DNA of 64,000 nt, taken from Methylohalobius crimeensis 10Ki. GTDB taxonomy: Bacteria > Pseudomonadota > Gammaproteobacteria > Methylococcales > Methylothermaceae. A program made the translations under genes and the position numbers. Shown here piece by piece: positions 1 to 9,207 of the stretch. The DNA lies in the NCBI RefSeq assembly GCF_000421465.1, contig NZ_ATXB01000001.1:2139001-2203000 (forward strand). The letters are read 5' to 3'. Each line of letters begins with the position of its first letter. Position 1 is the first letter of the stretch. The notes below the pieces were generated by a model, which was not told the DNA's origin, did not search any database, and was given only the letters and a program-made list of their open reading frames with translations.

Positions 1-1
1 T

Positions 2-661
2 CTTTGCCTTCCCATGTCCGCCGTCTACGCGGTTCCCGTCCTTAATCTTTCCACCGGCATCAGTCCTGGAGGGAGTCCGATTGCTTACGGGAGTCTCGAT
101 AATCAGTGGGATGTCGTAGCAGAGCCAAGTGGTGTGGCATTAACGAGCGCTTCAGTTGTCCCCCCATCGCGTAGCCGATTCACTGATTTGGGTCCCGAAG
201 CAAGATGGGTTAGCGCTTCGATGCAGACAAACATTGATGCCCCTTGGGGTTTTTACACCTATGAAACCCGGTTCAATCTCGACCTTGCTTCGCTGGATGG
301 TATTTCTATCCAGGGGCGATATGCGGCCGATAACCGGCTGATAGAGATGCGCCTTAATGGGAATATTGCCTTTGTCGGCCCCAATATTTCCGGAGCTTCG
401 TGCTCGTCTACAGGTTGTGAAGAATTCACTTCGCCAACCCCATTTTCAATTGCCGATCTCTCGTGGTTCGCCGATGGTCTGAATGTTCTTCAAGTCACCA
501 TCGAAAACCAAGGCCCGACCACCGGCAATCCCACTTCCTTTGTTCTTAGCGGATCGGTAAGCGCCACTCGGATTTCTGAGCCCGCTACACTCCCCCTCTT
601 CCTTATCGGTTGGGCGGGTTCCACAATCCTGATACGGCGGGAGAGACATAACCACGCTTAA
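2..661 (+). CDS. PEP-CTERM sorted exported protein, 5' end outside window
   Basis: The frame is open to the left edge. The residues before the first internal Met (LCLP-MSAVYA-VPVLN) look like the end of a signal peptide with an AVYA cleavage site, so the true start lies upstream of the window. The C-terminus carries a PEP-CTERM-like sorting signal: EPATLPL, a short hydrophobic helix, then RRERH. Such proteins are secreted and processed by an exosortase, usually in exopolysaccharide-producing bacteria. The roughly 190-residue body resembles a secreted beta-sandwich but shows no enzyme motif that I recognise. The stop is 3 bp before the left end of an IS3 element, so any downstream partner has been separated from it. 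Function unknown; the sorting-signal call is fairly secure. Confidence 0.7.
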   Translation, partial: LCLPMSAVYAVPVLNLSTGISPGGSPIAYGSLDNQWDVVAEPSGVALTSASVVPPSRSRFTDLGPEARWVSASMQTNIDAPWGFYTYETRFNLDLASLDGISIQGRYAADNRLIEMRLNGNIAFVGPNISGASCSSTGCEEFTSPTPFSIADLSWFADGLNVLQVTIENQGPTTGNPTSFVLSGSVSATRISEPATLPLFLIGWAGSTILIRRERHNHA

Positions 662-714
662 AACTGAACCGCCCCGGTTTTGCCGGAGACTCCATTTCTT
701 GAGAGGATGGAGTC

Positions 715-1934
<1,220 letters not shown>

Positions 1935-1973
1935 CTCAAACTAACGGGTCTCCGGTGAACCCGGAGCGATTCA

Positions 1974-2413
1974 ACTTATGTTGGTCTTCTCTCCTATTCA
2001 GTTTGATAGGCCCTGCACCTTGAGGGGTCGTGTTCAAACAGAAAATGGGGAGTTGCGCGGCACAGCGTTGGAAGTAAATCAGGCTTCACCACCAGCCGAC
2101 TTGATTTCCGGCCATAGTGGAAAATCCCACCAGTGATGCCGGATTCAAACACTCTCTACCATATAAAAGGCCGGGGATCGCCCGGCCTGTGTGGGTTTCA
2201 CCAAAGGGTGGTGAACCGCCCCGACAGTTTTTGGGAATCATGGATGGGCCGCGCATGGGCCGGACCTATTCGCCAAAAAGCGAAATACCCATACGCGGTC
2301 CCAAGTGAAGTGTAGTATCAGTTTTAGTAGCGCCAAGCTTGCGGCGGCTCCCAGACATTTATTTTGTCTATCAAGTCACGATTATCTTTTCTTAGCTGTC
2401 GTGTCCCGAATGA
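1974..2413. other. Gene-free segment between IS3 and SNase-like gene
   Basis: About 440 bp with no convincing gene. The short open frames have no recognisable product. The segment contains a strong hairpin (2168-2188, annotated separately) and a second imperfect dyad at about 2193-2216 (GGTTTCACC ... GGTGAACC). It reads like a terminator and 3' region left between the IS and the minus-strand gene. Confidence 0.5.
2161..2188 (-). terminator. Rho-independent terminator, minus strand
   Basis: On the minus strand an 8-bp G+C stem (AGGCCGGG paired with CCCGGCCT, 5-nt loop) is followed directly by TTTTATAT. The plus strand has no T-run after the stem. It lies about 225 bp beyond the stop of the SNase-like gene and probably ends that transcript. 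Confidence 0.6.
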
Positions 2414-2902
2414 TCAATCAGAATGACGAAAGCGGTCTACCGGGAAACCCCAAACACCTAGACTTCGCCGGCGCGCAATTTTTTCCAGCACGTGGTATTC
2501 GAAAGGCGCATCGGGTAGGGCCACAGCCCAACCCTCCCTAATGAGATAGGCAGACAGATCCTCGCCCTCATCGAAAGTGCTGCGTCCTACCCAGCAGATA
2601 GCGCTAATGCTACCGTCGGCATACACCTCCTTTTCTTCACAGTGGACGAAGCCCTGAATTTTGAGCTCCAAGGCCATGGCCGCTCTCGATCCACAAGGCG
2701 TAGGACGTAGAAACCTCAGGCAAGTCCGGTCGGTAGGAGGAATATAAATACCGAACAGCCGGATCGTTCGCCCTTTCACTTTCAGAGTCGCGTCTTCCTG
2801 GACGATGGCGTAACTTACGATATCCGCCCCTTTTGTCTCCCCGAAGGCCCCCCAAAGGACCCCCAACAATATTCCTGTCATTACCTTCTTCCCACCTCCC
2901 AT
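2414..2902 (-). CDS. Exported SNase-like (thermonuclease-fold) protein, active site degenerate
   Basis: This roughly 160-residue protein has an N-terminal signal sequence (MGGGKKVMTGILLGVLWGAF) and a staphylococcal-nuclease-like OB fold. IRLFGI is the first strand block, CGSRAAMALEL takes the place of the helix after the catalytic loop, and DLSAYLIREGWAV plus ARRRSLGVWG form the C-terminal part. The nuclease's D-x-Y-G-R block is replaced by ADGSISAICWVG, and the usual catalytic Glu is not obvious. Hydrolysis is therefore doubtful and a binding role is possible. The start is the ATG at 2902, 5 nt after GGAGG; a TTG one codon upstream is less likely. Four cysteines in the mature part may form disulfides. 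It appears to be a single-gene unit. Confidence 0.65.
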   Translation of the reverse strand: MGGGKKVMTGILLGVLWGAFGETKGADIVSYAIVQEDATLKVKGRTIRLFGIYIPPTDRTCLRFLRPTPCGSRAAMALELKIQGFVHCEEKEVYADGSISAICWVGRSTFDEGEDLSAYLIREGWAVALPDAPFEYHVLEKIARRRSLGVWGFPVDRFRHSD

Positions 2903-3064
2903 CAAACCCTCCTTTCTCGAAAGTCCTCGAGCATATGCCCGTTTGGTTCTATTGCAGATGACATCAATGAAGCCCCCTGCTACAGTTCTGACAAAGTGCT
3001 CACAAATTTATTCTCACAAAGAGTTAGGATGTCGTTCGAAGCGATAACCCGGACTCATTAATTT

Positions 3065-4060
3065 ATGGGGAAAAACACAAAGGACAAAGGTGTGAGTACT
3101 CTCAGCCGACGTCGTTTTCTCACTACCGCAACAGGTTTTTTTGTCGGTTCCTACTTAACCGGATGCCAACTCCGTCACCAACCTCCGCTACGCGTGGCAA
3201 GCGGGGTGTGGTTGGGTTATGAACCCATGTTCCTGGCCAGGAAATACGGTTGGATCGACGACCGATCCATCCGCCTGATAGAAACCCGATCCACGAGCGA
3301 AGCACTGCGCCTGTTGTATGCCGGCCGGGTGGAGGGAGCCGCCCTGACGTTGGACGAGGTGTTAACCGCGCAAGCCCAGGGCGTACCACTGGAAATCGCA
3401 CTGATTTTCGATTTTTCCCGCGGCGCCGACGTCCTGCTGGCCCACCCCGATATCCCCGATCTTTTTTCTCTGGCAGACAGGCGAGTGGGAGTGGAAACCA
3501 CTGCGGTCGGCGCCGTGATGCTCTCGGCGGCACTCGAACGCGCGCATCTCACCTCCAAGGACATCATCCTGGTTCCTCTCTATTATCATGAACATCGTGA
3601 AGCCTATTTGAAAGGACGGGTAGACGCATTGGTCACTTTTGAACCCACTGCGAGCCTGCTGGAAGCGGAGGGCGCAAACCGACTGTTCGACAGTCGTCAA
3701 ATTCCCGATCGGATTATGGATGTTCTCGCCTTTAGGCCGGAAGCCCTCCCGATTCTTTCCGGCGCAGCGCGACGTTTGATCGCCGCCCATTTTCGCGCCG
3801 TCGATCGGCTGCGCACGGCCCCCCGAGCGACCGTGCGCGACATGCAGCAACGCTTGGAATTAACCGAAACCGAAATTTTGAAGGCTTATCAAGGCATACA
3901 CCTGCCCGGTCTGGAGGAAAACCGCCAATGGCTCATGGGGTCGCCGCCCCCTTTAGAGCGTCAAGCAGACAAGCTGCAGGCATTGATGCTGAAGCACAAA
4001 CTTCTCTCCCGCCCGGTCGCAGTCACGGGGCTGGCCACCGCAAGCTTACTGGAAACATAA
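3065..4060 (+). CDS. NitT/TauT-type periplasmic substrate-binding lipoprotein
   Basis: This 331-residue solute-binding protein is of the nitrate/sulfonate/taurine (SsuA/NMT1) class. It starts with a Tat-like SRRRFLTT motif, then a hydrophobic stretch ending in the lipobox LTGC, so it is likely a lipoprotein facing the periplasm. The body has typical landmarks: GVWLGYEPMFLARKYGW, the GVETTAVGAVML ligand loop, and GRVDALVTFEP. No permease or ATPase gene adjoins it. Its stop is one base before the ATG of the GGDEF-EAL sensor, so the two are surely co-expressed. I infer that it presents a ligand to that sensor rather than to a transporter. The ligand is unknown. Confidence 0.82.
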   Translation: MGKNTKDKGVSTLSRRRFLTTATGFFVGSYLTGCQLRHQPPLRVASGVWLGYEPMFLARKYGWIDDRSIRLIETRSTSEALRLLYAGRVEGAALTLDEVLTAQAQGVPLEIALIFDFSRGADVLLAHPDIPDLFSLADRRVGVETTAVGAVMLSAALERAHLTSKDIILVPLYYHEHREAYLKGRVDALVTFEPTASLLEAEGANRLFDSRQIPDRIMDVLAFRPEALPILSGAARRLIAAHFRAVDRLRTAPRATVRDMQQRLELTETEILKAYQGIHLPGLEENRQWLMGSPPPLERQADKLQALMLKHKLLSRPVAVTGLATASLLET

Positions 4061-4061
4061 T

Positions 4062-7000
4062 ATGGATTTGCTTATTCGTTTCCCCTTGCGCCTTTGGCTG
4101 CCGCTTGTGATTTTCTTGTCATTGGCGGGCACTTTGACCGTCTCCGTCTGGTCTACCCAACATTACCGCCATCGTCATCTTTACCGTGAAGCTCACCAGG
4201 ATATTTCCGCCCAAGCCCTCCACCTGGCAAGCGAAGCCGAACGTATGATGCGAACGACGCCCCGCCTCATGGCGCACAAACCCAGCCAACTGTATACCGA
4301 TCCGCAGGTGGCGGTAGTTGCGGTGCTCGATCCGGATGGCCGGGTGTTGTTCGCCCACCGCAAGGAATGGCAAGGTCTTTTTTTGACCGAGTTGCTCTCT
4401 CATTTCGACGCCAGTCGACTGGAAAAAACCGTCGCAGGGGCTCTGCCGAATGTGGTCGAACGGCGCGACCGGGCGAGACTTAGCATTCTGCATCCTTATC
4501 CTTTCCCCGTTTCCGAAGGTCAATTGCGCAGCCTTAAGCAGGGCGCCGTGTATTTGGAATACGATCTGAGCCCCGCCGTTGCCAATATTGGCGTGCAAGT
4601 CTTGACCGAAAGCGCGCCGATCGCTGCGGCAATTCTGATAGTCAGCATCGCGCTCGCCTGGATCTTGCATCAACAAATCACCCGACCGCTTGAATCCTTG
4701 CGTCAGGCAACTCGCGAGCTGGGACGGGGAAATCTCAACATCCCGATTCATGTGACCGGGGCGCCGGAATTCACCGAATTGGCCCAAAGCTTCCAAGGCA
4801 TGGCCAGCGAGCTTGAAAGCGCCATGCGCAATTTGATATCCAGCCGGGAACATTTGGCCACGACGCTGCATTCGATCGGCGACGCCTTGATCGCCACCGA
4901 TCTTGAAGGCCGGATCACCCTCATGAACCCCATCGCCGAGACACTGACCGGATGGTCCTTCGCCGAAGCCGAAGGCCAGTCCGTGGACCGGATTTTTCGC
5001 ATCGAGAATACTCAAACCGGTTGCCCCGCGCCGATTCCGGTCGAACAGGTCATTCGCACCGGTGAGGCGATGGGGTTGGCCAACCACACAGCACTCATCG
5101 CTCGCGACGGCAAACGCTATCACATTGCCGATTCCGCCGCCCCCATCCGAGACGACCGAGGTCAACTGACTGGCGTGGTGATGGTATTCCGCGACGTGAC
5201 CGAAGCCTACCGCCTCCGCGAAGCCCTGGCGGAAAGCGAACTGCATTACCGAACGCTGGCCGATTCCGGCCAGGCGCTCATCTGGGCTTCCGGCCCCGAC
5301 AAACGTTGCACTTACTTTAACCGCCCTTGGCTGGCATTCACCGGCCGCCGTTTGGAAGAAGAATTGGGCGACGGTTGGACCCAAGGAGTCCATCCGGACG
5401 ATCTCGCCGATTGTCTGGCCACCTATGAACAAGCGTTCGATCGGCGGAAGCCTTTCAGCATGGTTTATCGCCTCTGCCGCCACGACGGGACATATCGCTG
5501 GATCATCGACGAGGCCCAACCACGCTACACCAGCAAAGGCCGTTTTCTCGGCTACATCGGTCATTGCTTGGATATCACCGATCTCCGCCAGGCACAAACC
5601 GAAATCGAACACCGGAGGGCCGAACTGGAAGCGATTCTCGCGGCACTCCCGGATCTCTTTTTTCTATTGGATGGCGAGGGCAGATTTCTCGACTTCCGGG
5701 CGCAAAATCCGTCCGATCTTTATTTGCCGCCTGAAAATTTCATGGGACGACGCGTGAGCGAAGTGATGCCGCCCCAAGTCTCCCGGGATTTTCAGAAAGC
5801 CCTCGACAAGTTACGCCGCAGCGAACAAACCGTCACCCAGGAGCTGGAGCTGCCTTTTCCTCAGGGAAAGCGGTGGTTCGAGGCGCACATCAATCAAGTG
5901 GCTAACAGCGACGAACTGGTGGTGCTGGTACGCGACATCAGTTCCCGCAAGAACGCCGAAAAGGAAATCCATCGGCTGGCCTATTACGACGCCCTCACCG
6001 GTTTGCCCAACCGCCACCTGCTCATGGAGTACTTGCATCACAGTTTGGCCGGGGCGCAGCGCAGTGGCCACATCGGCGCCTTGTTGTTCATTGATTTGGA
6101 TCAGTTTAAACGGGTCAACGATGCCCGTGGCCATCAAGTGGGCGACCGGGTACTCAAGCAAGTAGGCGCCAGACTCACGCGCTTCCTACGCGAAGGAGAC
6201 ATGGTGGCCCGTTTGGGCGGAGACGAGTTCGTGGTGCTGCTCACCGATCTTGCCGACGAGCGCGAGGCGGCCGCGCACCTGGCCAGATCCGTAGCCCAGA
6301 AGGTACGCATCACGCTGCAACCGCCTTTCAATGTAGACGGCGTGGATTATCATATCGGCGCCAGCATCGGCATCACGGTATTTCCCAAGGAAAATGAGAA
6401 TTGCGACGACCTGCTTCGGGAAGCCGATACCGCCATGTACCAAGCCAAGGAAGCGGGACGCGGCGGCGTGCTCTACTTCGAGCCGAACATGCAACGGGAG
6501 GTCCGGGAGCGCTTGGCCTTGGAGCAGGATCTCCATCGTGCCGTGGATGCCGATGAACTGGTGTTGTTCCTCCAACCCCAAGTGGACCGCAACATGCGCC
6601 TCAAAGGAGCGGAAGTCTTGCTTCGCTGGCGGCATCCCGAGCGTGGGCTCGTCTCTCCCATCACTTTCATTCCCATCGCCGAGGAATCGGGCCTCATCCA
6701 AAATCTCGGAGATTGGGTATTTGGCGAGACGGCCCGTTTACTCAAGCATTTCGACGATACCGGCCATCCGCTGCGTCTAGCGGTAAACGTCAGCCCCCGC
6801 CAATTCCGAGCGCCCAACTTCGTGGACCGACTGCGCTCCACCCTACTGCACTCCGGAGCCGATCCCAACCACCTGGTGCTGGAAGTCACCGAAAACCTGG
6901 TTATCGAAGACATTCACGATACCATCGCCAAAATGGAGGAGCTACGCACCTTGGGCATTCACTTCGCCATTGACGACTTCGGCACCGGCTACTCTTCCCT

Positions 7001-7265
7001 GGCCTATCTGAAACGATTACCGCTCAAAGAGCTTAAAATCGACCGCACCTTTACCCAAGATCTGCCCGACGACCTCAACGATGCCGCCTTGGTGGAAACC
7101 ATTTTGTCGGTGGCTCGCCACCTGAATCTGGAAGTGGTCGCCGAGGGGGTAGAAACCCGGATTCAGCGGGACTTTCTCGAAGAACGCGGCTGCATCTATT
7201 TCCAAGGATATCTGTTCGACCGACCTTTGCCTTGGGAAGAATTCATCGCCAAGTGGAGAATTTGA
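4062..7265 (+). CDS. Membrane sensor diguanylate cyclase/phosphodiesterase (HAMP-PAS-PAS-PAS-GGDEF-EAL)
   Basis: The protein has 1067 residues. TM1 spans about residues 10-30, then come a periplasmic domain, TM2 at about 187-206, HAMP to about 258, three PAS domains (about 265-630), GGDEF (about 635-800) and EAL (about 815-1060). The cyclase motif RLGGDEF is intact, and REGD five residues before it fits the RxxD product-inhibition site. The phosphodiesterase signature is EVL in place of EAL, a common active variant. The other conserved residues are present (LAVNVS, EVTEN, IDDFGTGYSS, ELKIDR, VAEGVE). Both activities are therefore plausible and net direction cannot be read. Together with the upstream binding lipoprotein it looks like a two-gene module linking an outside ligand to c-di-GMP. 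Confidence 0.92.
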   Translation: MDLLIRFPLRLWLPLVIFLSLAGTLTVSVWSTQHYRHRHLYREAHQDISAQALHLASEAERMMRTTPRLMAHKPSQLYTDPQVAVVAVLDPDGRVLFAHRKEWQGLFLTELLSHFDASRLEKTVAGALPNVVERRDRARLSILHPYPFPVSEGQLRSLKQGAVYLEYDLSPAVANIGVQVLTESAPIAAAILIVSIALAWILHQQITRPLESLRQATRELGRGNLNIPIHVTGAPEFTELAQSFQGMASELESAMRNLISSREHLATTLHSIGDALIATDLEGRITLMNPIAETLTGWSFAEAEGQSVDRIFRIENTQTGCPAPIPVEQVIRTGEAMGLANHTALIARDGKRYHIADSAAPIRDDRGQLTGVVMVFRDVTEAYRLREALAESELHYRTLADSGQALIWASGPDKRCTYFNRPWLAFTGRRLEEELGDGWTQGVHPDDLADCLATYEQAFDRRKPFSMVYRLCRHDGTYRWIIDEAQPRYTSKGRFLGYIGHCLDITDLRQAQTEIEHRRAELEAILAALPDLFFLLDGEGRFLDFRAQNPSDLYLPPENFMGRRVSEVMPPQVSRDFQKALDKLRRSEQTVTQELELPFPQGKRWFEAHINQVANSDELVVLVRDISSRKNAEKEIHRLAYYDALTGLPNRHLLMEYLHHSLAGAQRSGHIGALLFIDLDQFKRVNDARGHQVGDRVLKQVGARLTRFLREGDMVARLGGDEFVVLLTDLADEREAAAHLARSVAQKVRITLQPPFNVDGVDYHIGASIGITVFPKENENCDDLLREADTAMYQAKEAGRGGVLYFEPNMQREVRERLALEQDLHRAVDADELVLFLQPQVDRNMRLKGAEVLLRWRHPERGLVSPITFIPIAEESGLIQNLGDWVFGETARLLKHFDDTGHPLRLAVNVSPRQFRAPNFVDRLRSTLLHSGADPNHLVLEVTENLVIEDIHDTIAKMEELRTLGIHFAIDDFGTGYSSLAYLKRLPLKELKIDRTFTQDLPDDLNDAALVETILSVARHLNLEVVAEGVETRIQRDFLEERGCIYFQGYLFDRPLPWEEFIAKWRI

Positions 7266-7325
7266 TTCCCCTGTCGAGGGAACTCCATATATTAATAAAG
7301 TATGCGGAACTCCCTCCAATGGTCC

Positions 7326-7808
7326 TCACTTTCGCCAACACTGAAACTTGTATTTCACCTGGGGTTGGGGAGGAAAACCCACTACCTGAAAACGCCGGAC
7401 AAGCTCAGCGCCACGTGCACATCCACTGGGACAAGGATCGCTCACCGAATCCCCGGGTTCTACCCACCCTGTCCAAGCGGTTCCGCAATCGACCTTACCG
7501 GATAGCTGTGGATCCGCCGACCTCACTCTCGGAGCGGGTGGGGTTGACGCTGAAGCCAACATCTCTTCGGTAACCGAAACCGTCGGTTGTACTTGATAAA
7601 CCGCGACAGTGACCAGGACCCCGAAGAAGAGAAACATCATCATGACCGCATAGAGTTTGGTGCGGGGATTGTCCACGGATCTGAATAAGGCAATGACAAC
7701 ACTCCCGGCAACCAAGATAATCAACCCAATAATACCCAATGGCGAGGTCACGGCATACTTGAAGACCGCCGTCCAAGCTTCTAGCATAGTTGCAGATTGA
7801 TCCGGCAT
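7326..7808 (-). CDS. Hypothetical membrane protein with two TM segments and Cys-containing tail
   Basis: This 160-residue protein is not recognised. It has two hydrophobic helices (about residues 23-42, SPLGIIGLIILVAGSVVIAL; and 52-71, KLYAVMMMFLFFGVLVTVAV). A roughly 85-residue C-terminal domain follows, with four cysteines (VDCGTAW, DPCPSGCARG, FQCWRK), probably outside the cytoplasm and perhaps disulfide-bonded or metal-binding. The ATG follows GAGGGAGAG. The gene is convergent with the GGDEF-EAL gene and monocistronic. The spaced cysteines favour a real protein. Confidence 0.6.
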   Translation of the reverse strand: MPDQSATMLEAWTAVFKYAVTSPLGIIGLIILVAGSVVIALFRSVDNPRTKLYAVMMMFLFFGVLVTVAVYQVQPTVSVTEEMLASASTPPAPRVRSADPQLSGKVDCGTAWTGWVEPGDSVSDPCPSGCARGAELVRRFQVVGFPPQPQVKYKFQCWRK

Positions 7809-8062
7809 CTCTCCCTCTCTGAGATTGATAGATCGTCAAAACAGTAGCACTCATTCGGGCGAAAAAGTAGTCTCCTTTTTCAATATCTCGATCGGGATAA
7901 GAAAAAGCTAGAACAATCTGCCGAACTTGGCCGCATCGGTGTAGGATTAGCCCAAAGTCGGGACTTTGCCCTAACCACTGGCAGCTCGAAATCATCCCCC
8001 ATATAATTGAAAACTTTTATCAATCGTAAATTCACGTGTTTCCATTTCAAGAGACCTATCCC

Positions 8063-8488
8063 ATGCATATCCGGTTGAGCTTGACGGCGGGCTTTGTTTT
8101 TATTCTTGCCGGCTGCGCCGGTACGCCGGAAGGCAAGCCAACGGACAAGCAGTGGCAACCCACCACCTTGTCGGATCGGACGATCAAGCAGGCTCGGCAA
8201 TCAAGCCGCGACTATTTCGGTTGTATTCAAGACCAGTTGGCCCATTACCGCTATCGAGGCGGCGACTCCCGCTACGAGACCGAGGCGCTGCTCAAGCCTT
8301 GCGAAAAGCGCTTGGAACCGATTCGAACCGCCTTCGCCGAAGAAGGCGTGGATCCGCGCATCACCCGACGCTATCTCAAGCGCAAACGCACCCAAGCGGC
8401 CCGTCATGTGCTGCGCTTGATTATGGCGATGGAGGCCCAATATAAAACCAACGGGGATGGGCATGAGTCAGCTCAAGCCGGAGGATGA
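8063..8488 (+). CDS. Small lipoprotein of unknown function
   Basis: This protein of about 141 residues has a lipoprotein signal peptide, MHIRLSLTAGFVFILAGC, with the lipobox LAGC. The start used is the ATG at 8063, because it gives a clean signal peptide; a GTG nine codons upstream only adds polar residues. The mature part is charged and helical (SSRDYFGCIQDQL, RYLKRKRTQAARHVLRLI), with two cysteines. It lies about 60 bp before the DUF2760-Hsp70 operon on the same strand and could belong to that transcript. Function unknown. Confidence 0.65.
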   Translation: MHIRLSLTAGFVFILAGCAGTPEGKPTDKQWQPTTLSDRTIKQARQSSRDYFGCIQDQLAHYRYRGGDSRYETEALLKPCEKRLEPIRTAFAEEGVDPRITRRYLKRKRTQAARHVLRLIMAMEAQYKTNGDGHESAQAGG

Positions 8489-8547
8489 TACAATCGGCCT
8501 ATTTCCATCGCCCTGTGACGATAACAACGATGAATTGAAGAGGAATC

Positions 8548-9207
8548 ATGAACATTGATCTATCCAGGCTTCCGGAAACGCTCGATGCCCTGCATTTGAT
8601 CCTGGGGGTTTCCGTAGTCGTTTTATTGTTTTTGCTGGTCCTGGTGTTGACCTTGGCGGTCATCGTGTTGCTGCGCCGCAGCGCCGCCCCCCGGACCGAA
8701 ATCACCGAAAAGGTAGTAGAAAAGCCCGTGGTGGAGGAAAAACCCGCGCCCACGCCTCCCCCAGCGGCAAAACCCGAGGTGGAGGAAAAACCCGCTCCGC
8801 CCCCCAAACCGATCGTTTTGCGGGAACCCACGCCGGACGCCGCGCTCCAGCTTTTGGGACTGCTTCAATCCGAAGCGCGCCTGATCGATTTCCTGGAAGA
8901 AGATATCGGCGCCTATTCCGACGCCGACGTGGGCGCCGCGGCTCGGATCGTTCACGAAGGTTGCCGCAAGGTGCTTGACGAGCATTTCGAAATTTCACCG
9001 GTTCGAACCGAAGAAGAAGGCAGCCGGATCAAGGTGGCCAAAGGCTTCGACTCGGCCGAAACCCGCCTCACCGGCAATATCGTCGGCGAACCGCCTTTCC
9101 AAGGCGTGCTGATCCACCGCGGCTGGCGCGCCACCCAAGTCAAGCTTCCCCAACTGTCGGAGGGGCACAAGGCGGACATTCTGGCCCCCGCGGAGGTGGA
9201 GCTATGA
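8548..9207 (+). CDS. DUF2760 membrane-anchored protein, Hsp70 partner
   Basis: This 219-residue protein has one N-terminal transmembrane helix (about residues 18-42). A Pro/Glu/Lys-rich linker (about 50-90) with a repeated VEEKPAP element follows. The C-terminal globular domain has DUF2760 hallmarks (LLGLLQSEARLIDFLEEDI, GCRKVL, PFQGVLIHRGWRA). The family is uncharacterised but is found beside unusual Hsp70 genes, as here: its stop overlaps the start of the next gene (ATGA). I infer a membrane anchor or adaptor for the two Hsp70s. A ribosome-binding site, GAGGAA, precedes the ATG. Confidence 0.85.
   Translation: MNIDLSRLPETLDALHLILGVSVVVLLFLLVLVLTLAVIVLLRRSAAPRTEITEKVVEKPVVEEKPAPTPPPAAKPEVEEKPAPPPKPIVLREPTPDAALQLLGLLQSEARLIDFLEEDIGAYSDADVGAAARIVHEGCRKVLDEHFEISPVRTEEEGSRIKVAKGFDSAETRLTGNIVGEPPFQGVLIHRGWRATQVKLPQLSEGHKADILAPAEVEL

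Noticed and set aside
2117-2308. Short open frames in the gene-free segment after the IS3
   Set aside because: They overlap a clear minus-strand terminator, have no ribosome-binding site, and their products are low-complexity and unlike known proteins.
4119-5612. A 497-codon open frame on the minus strand opposite the GGDEF-EAL gene
   Set aside because: It mirrors the HAMP-PAS coding sequence, has no ribosome site or recognisable domain, and arises from the codon bias of the opposite gene.
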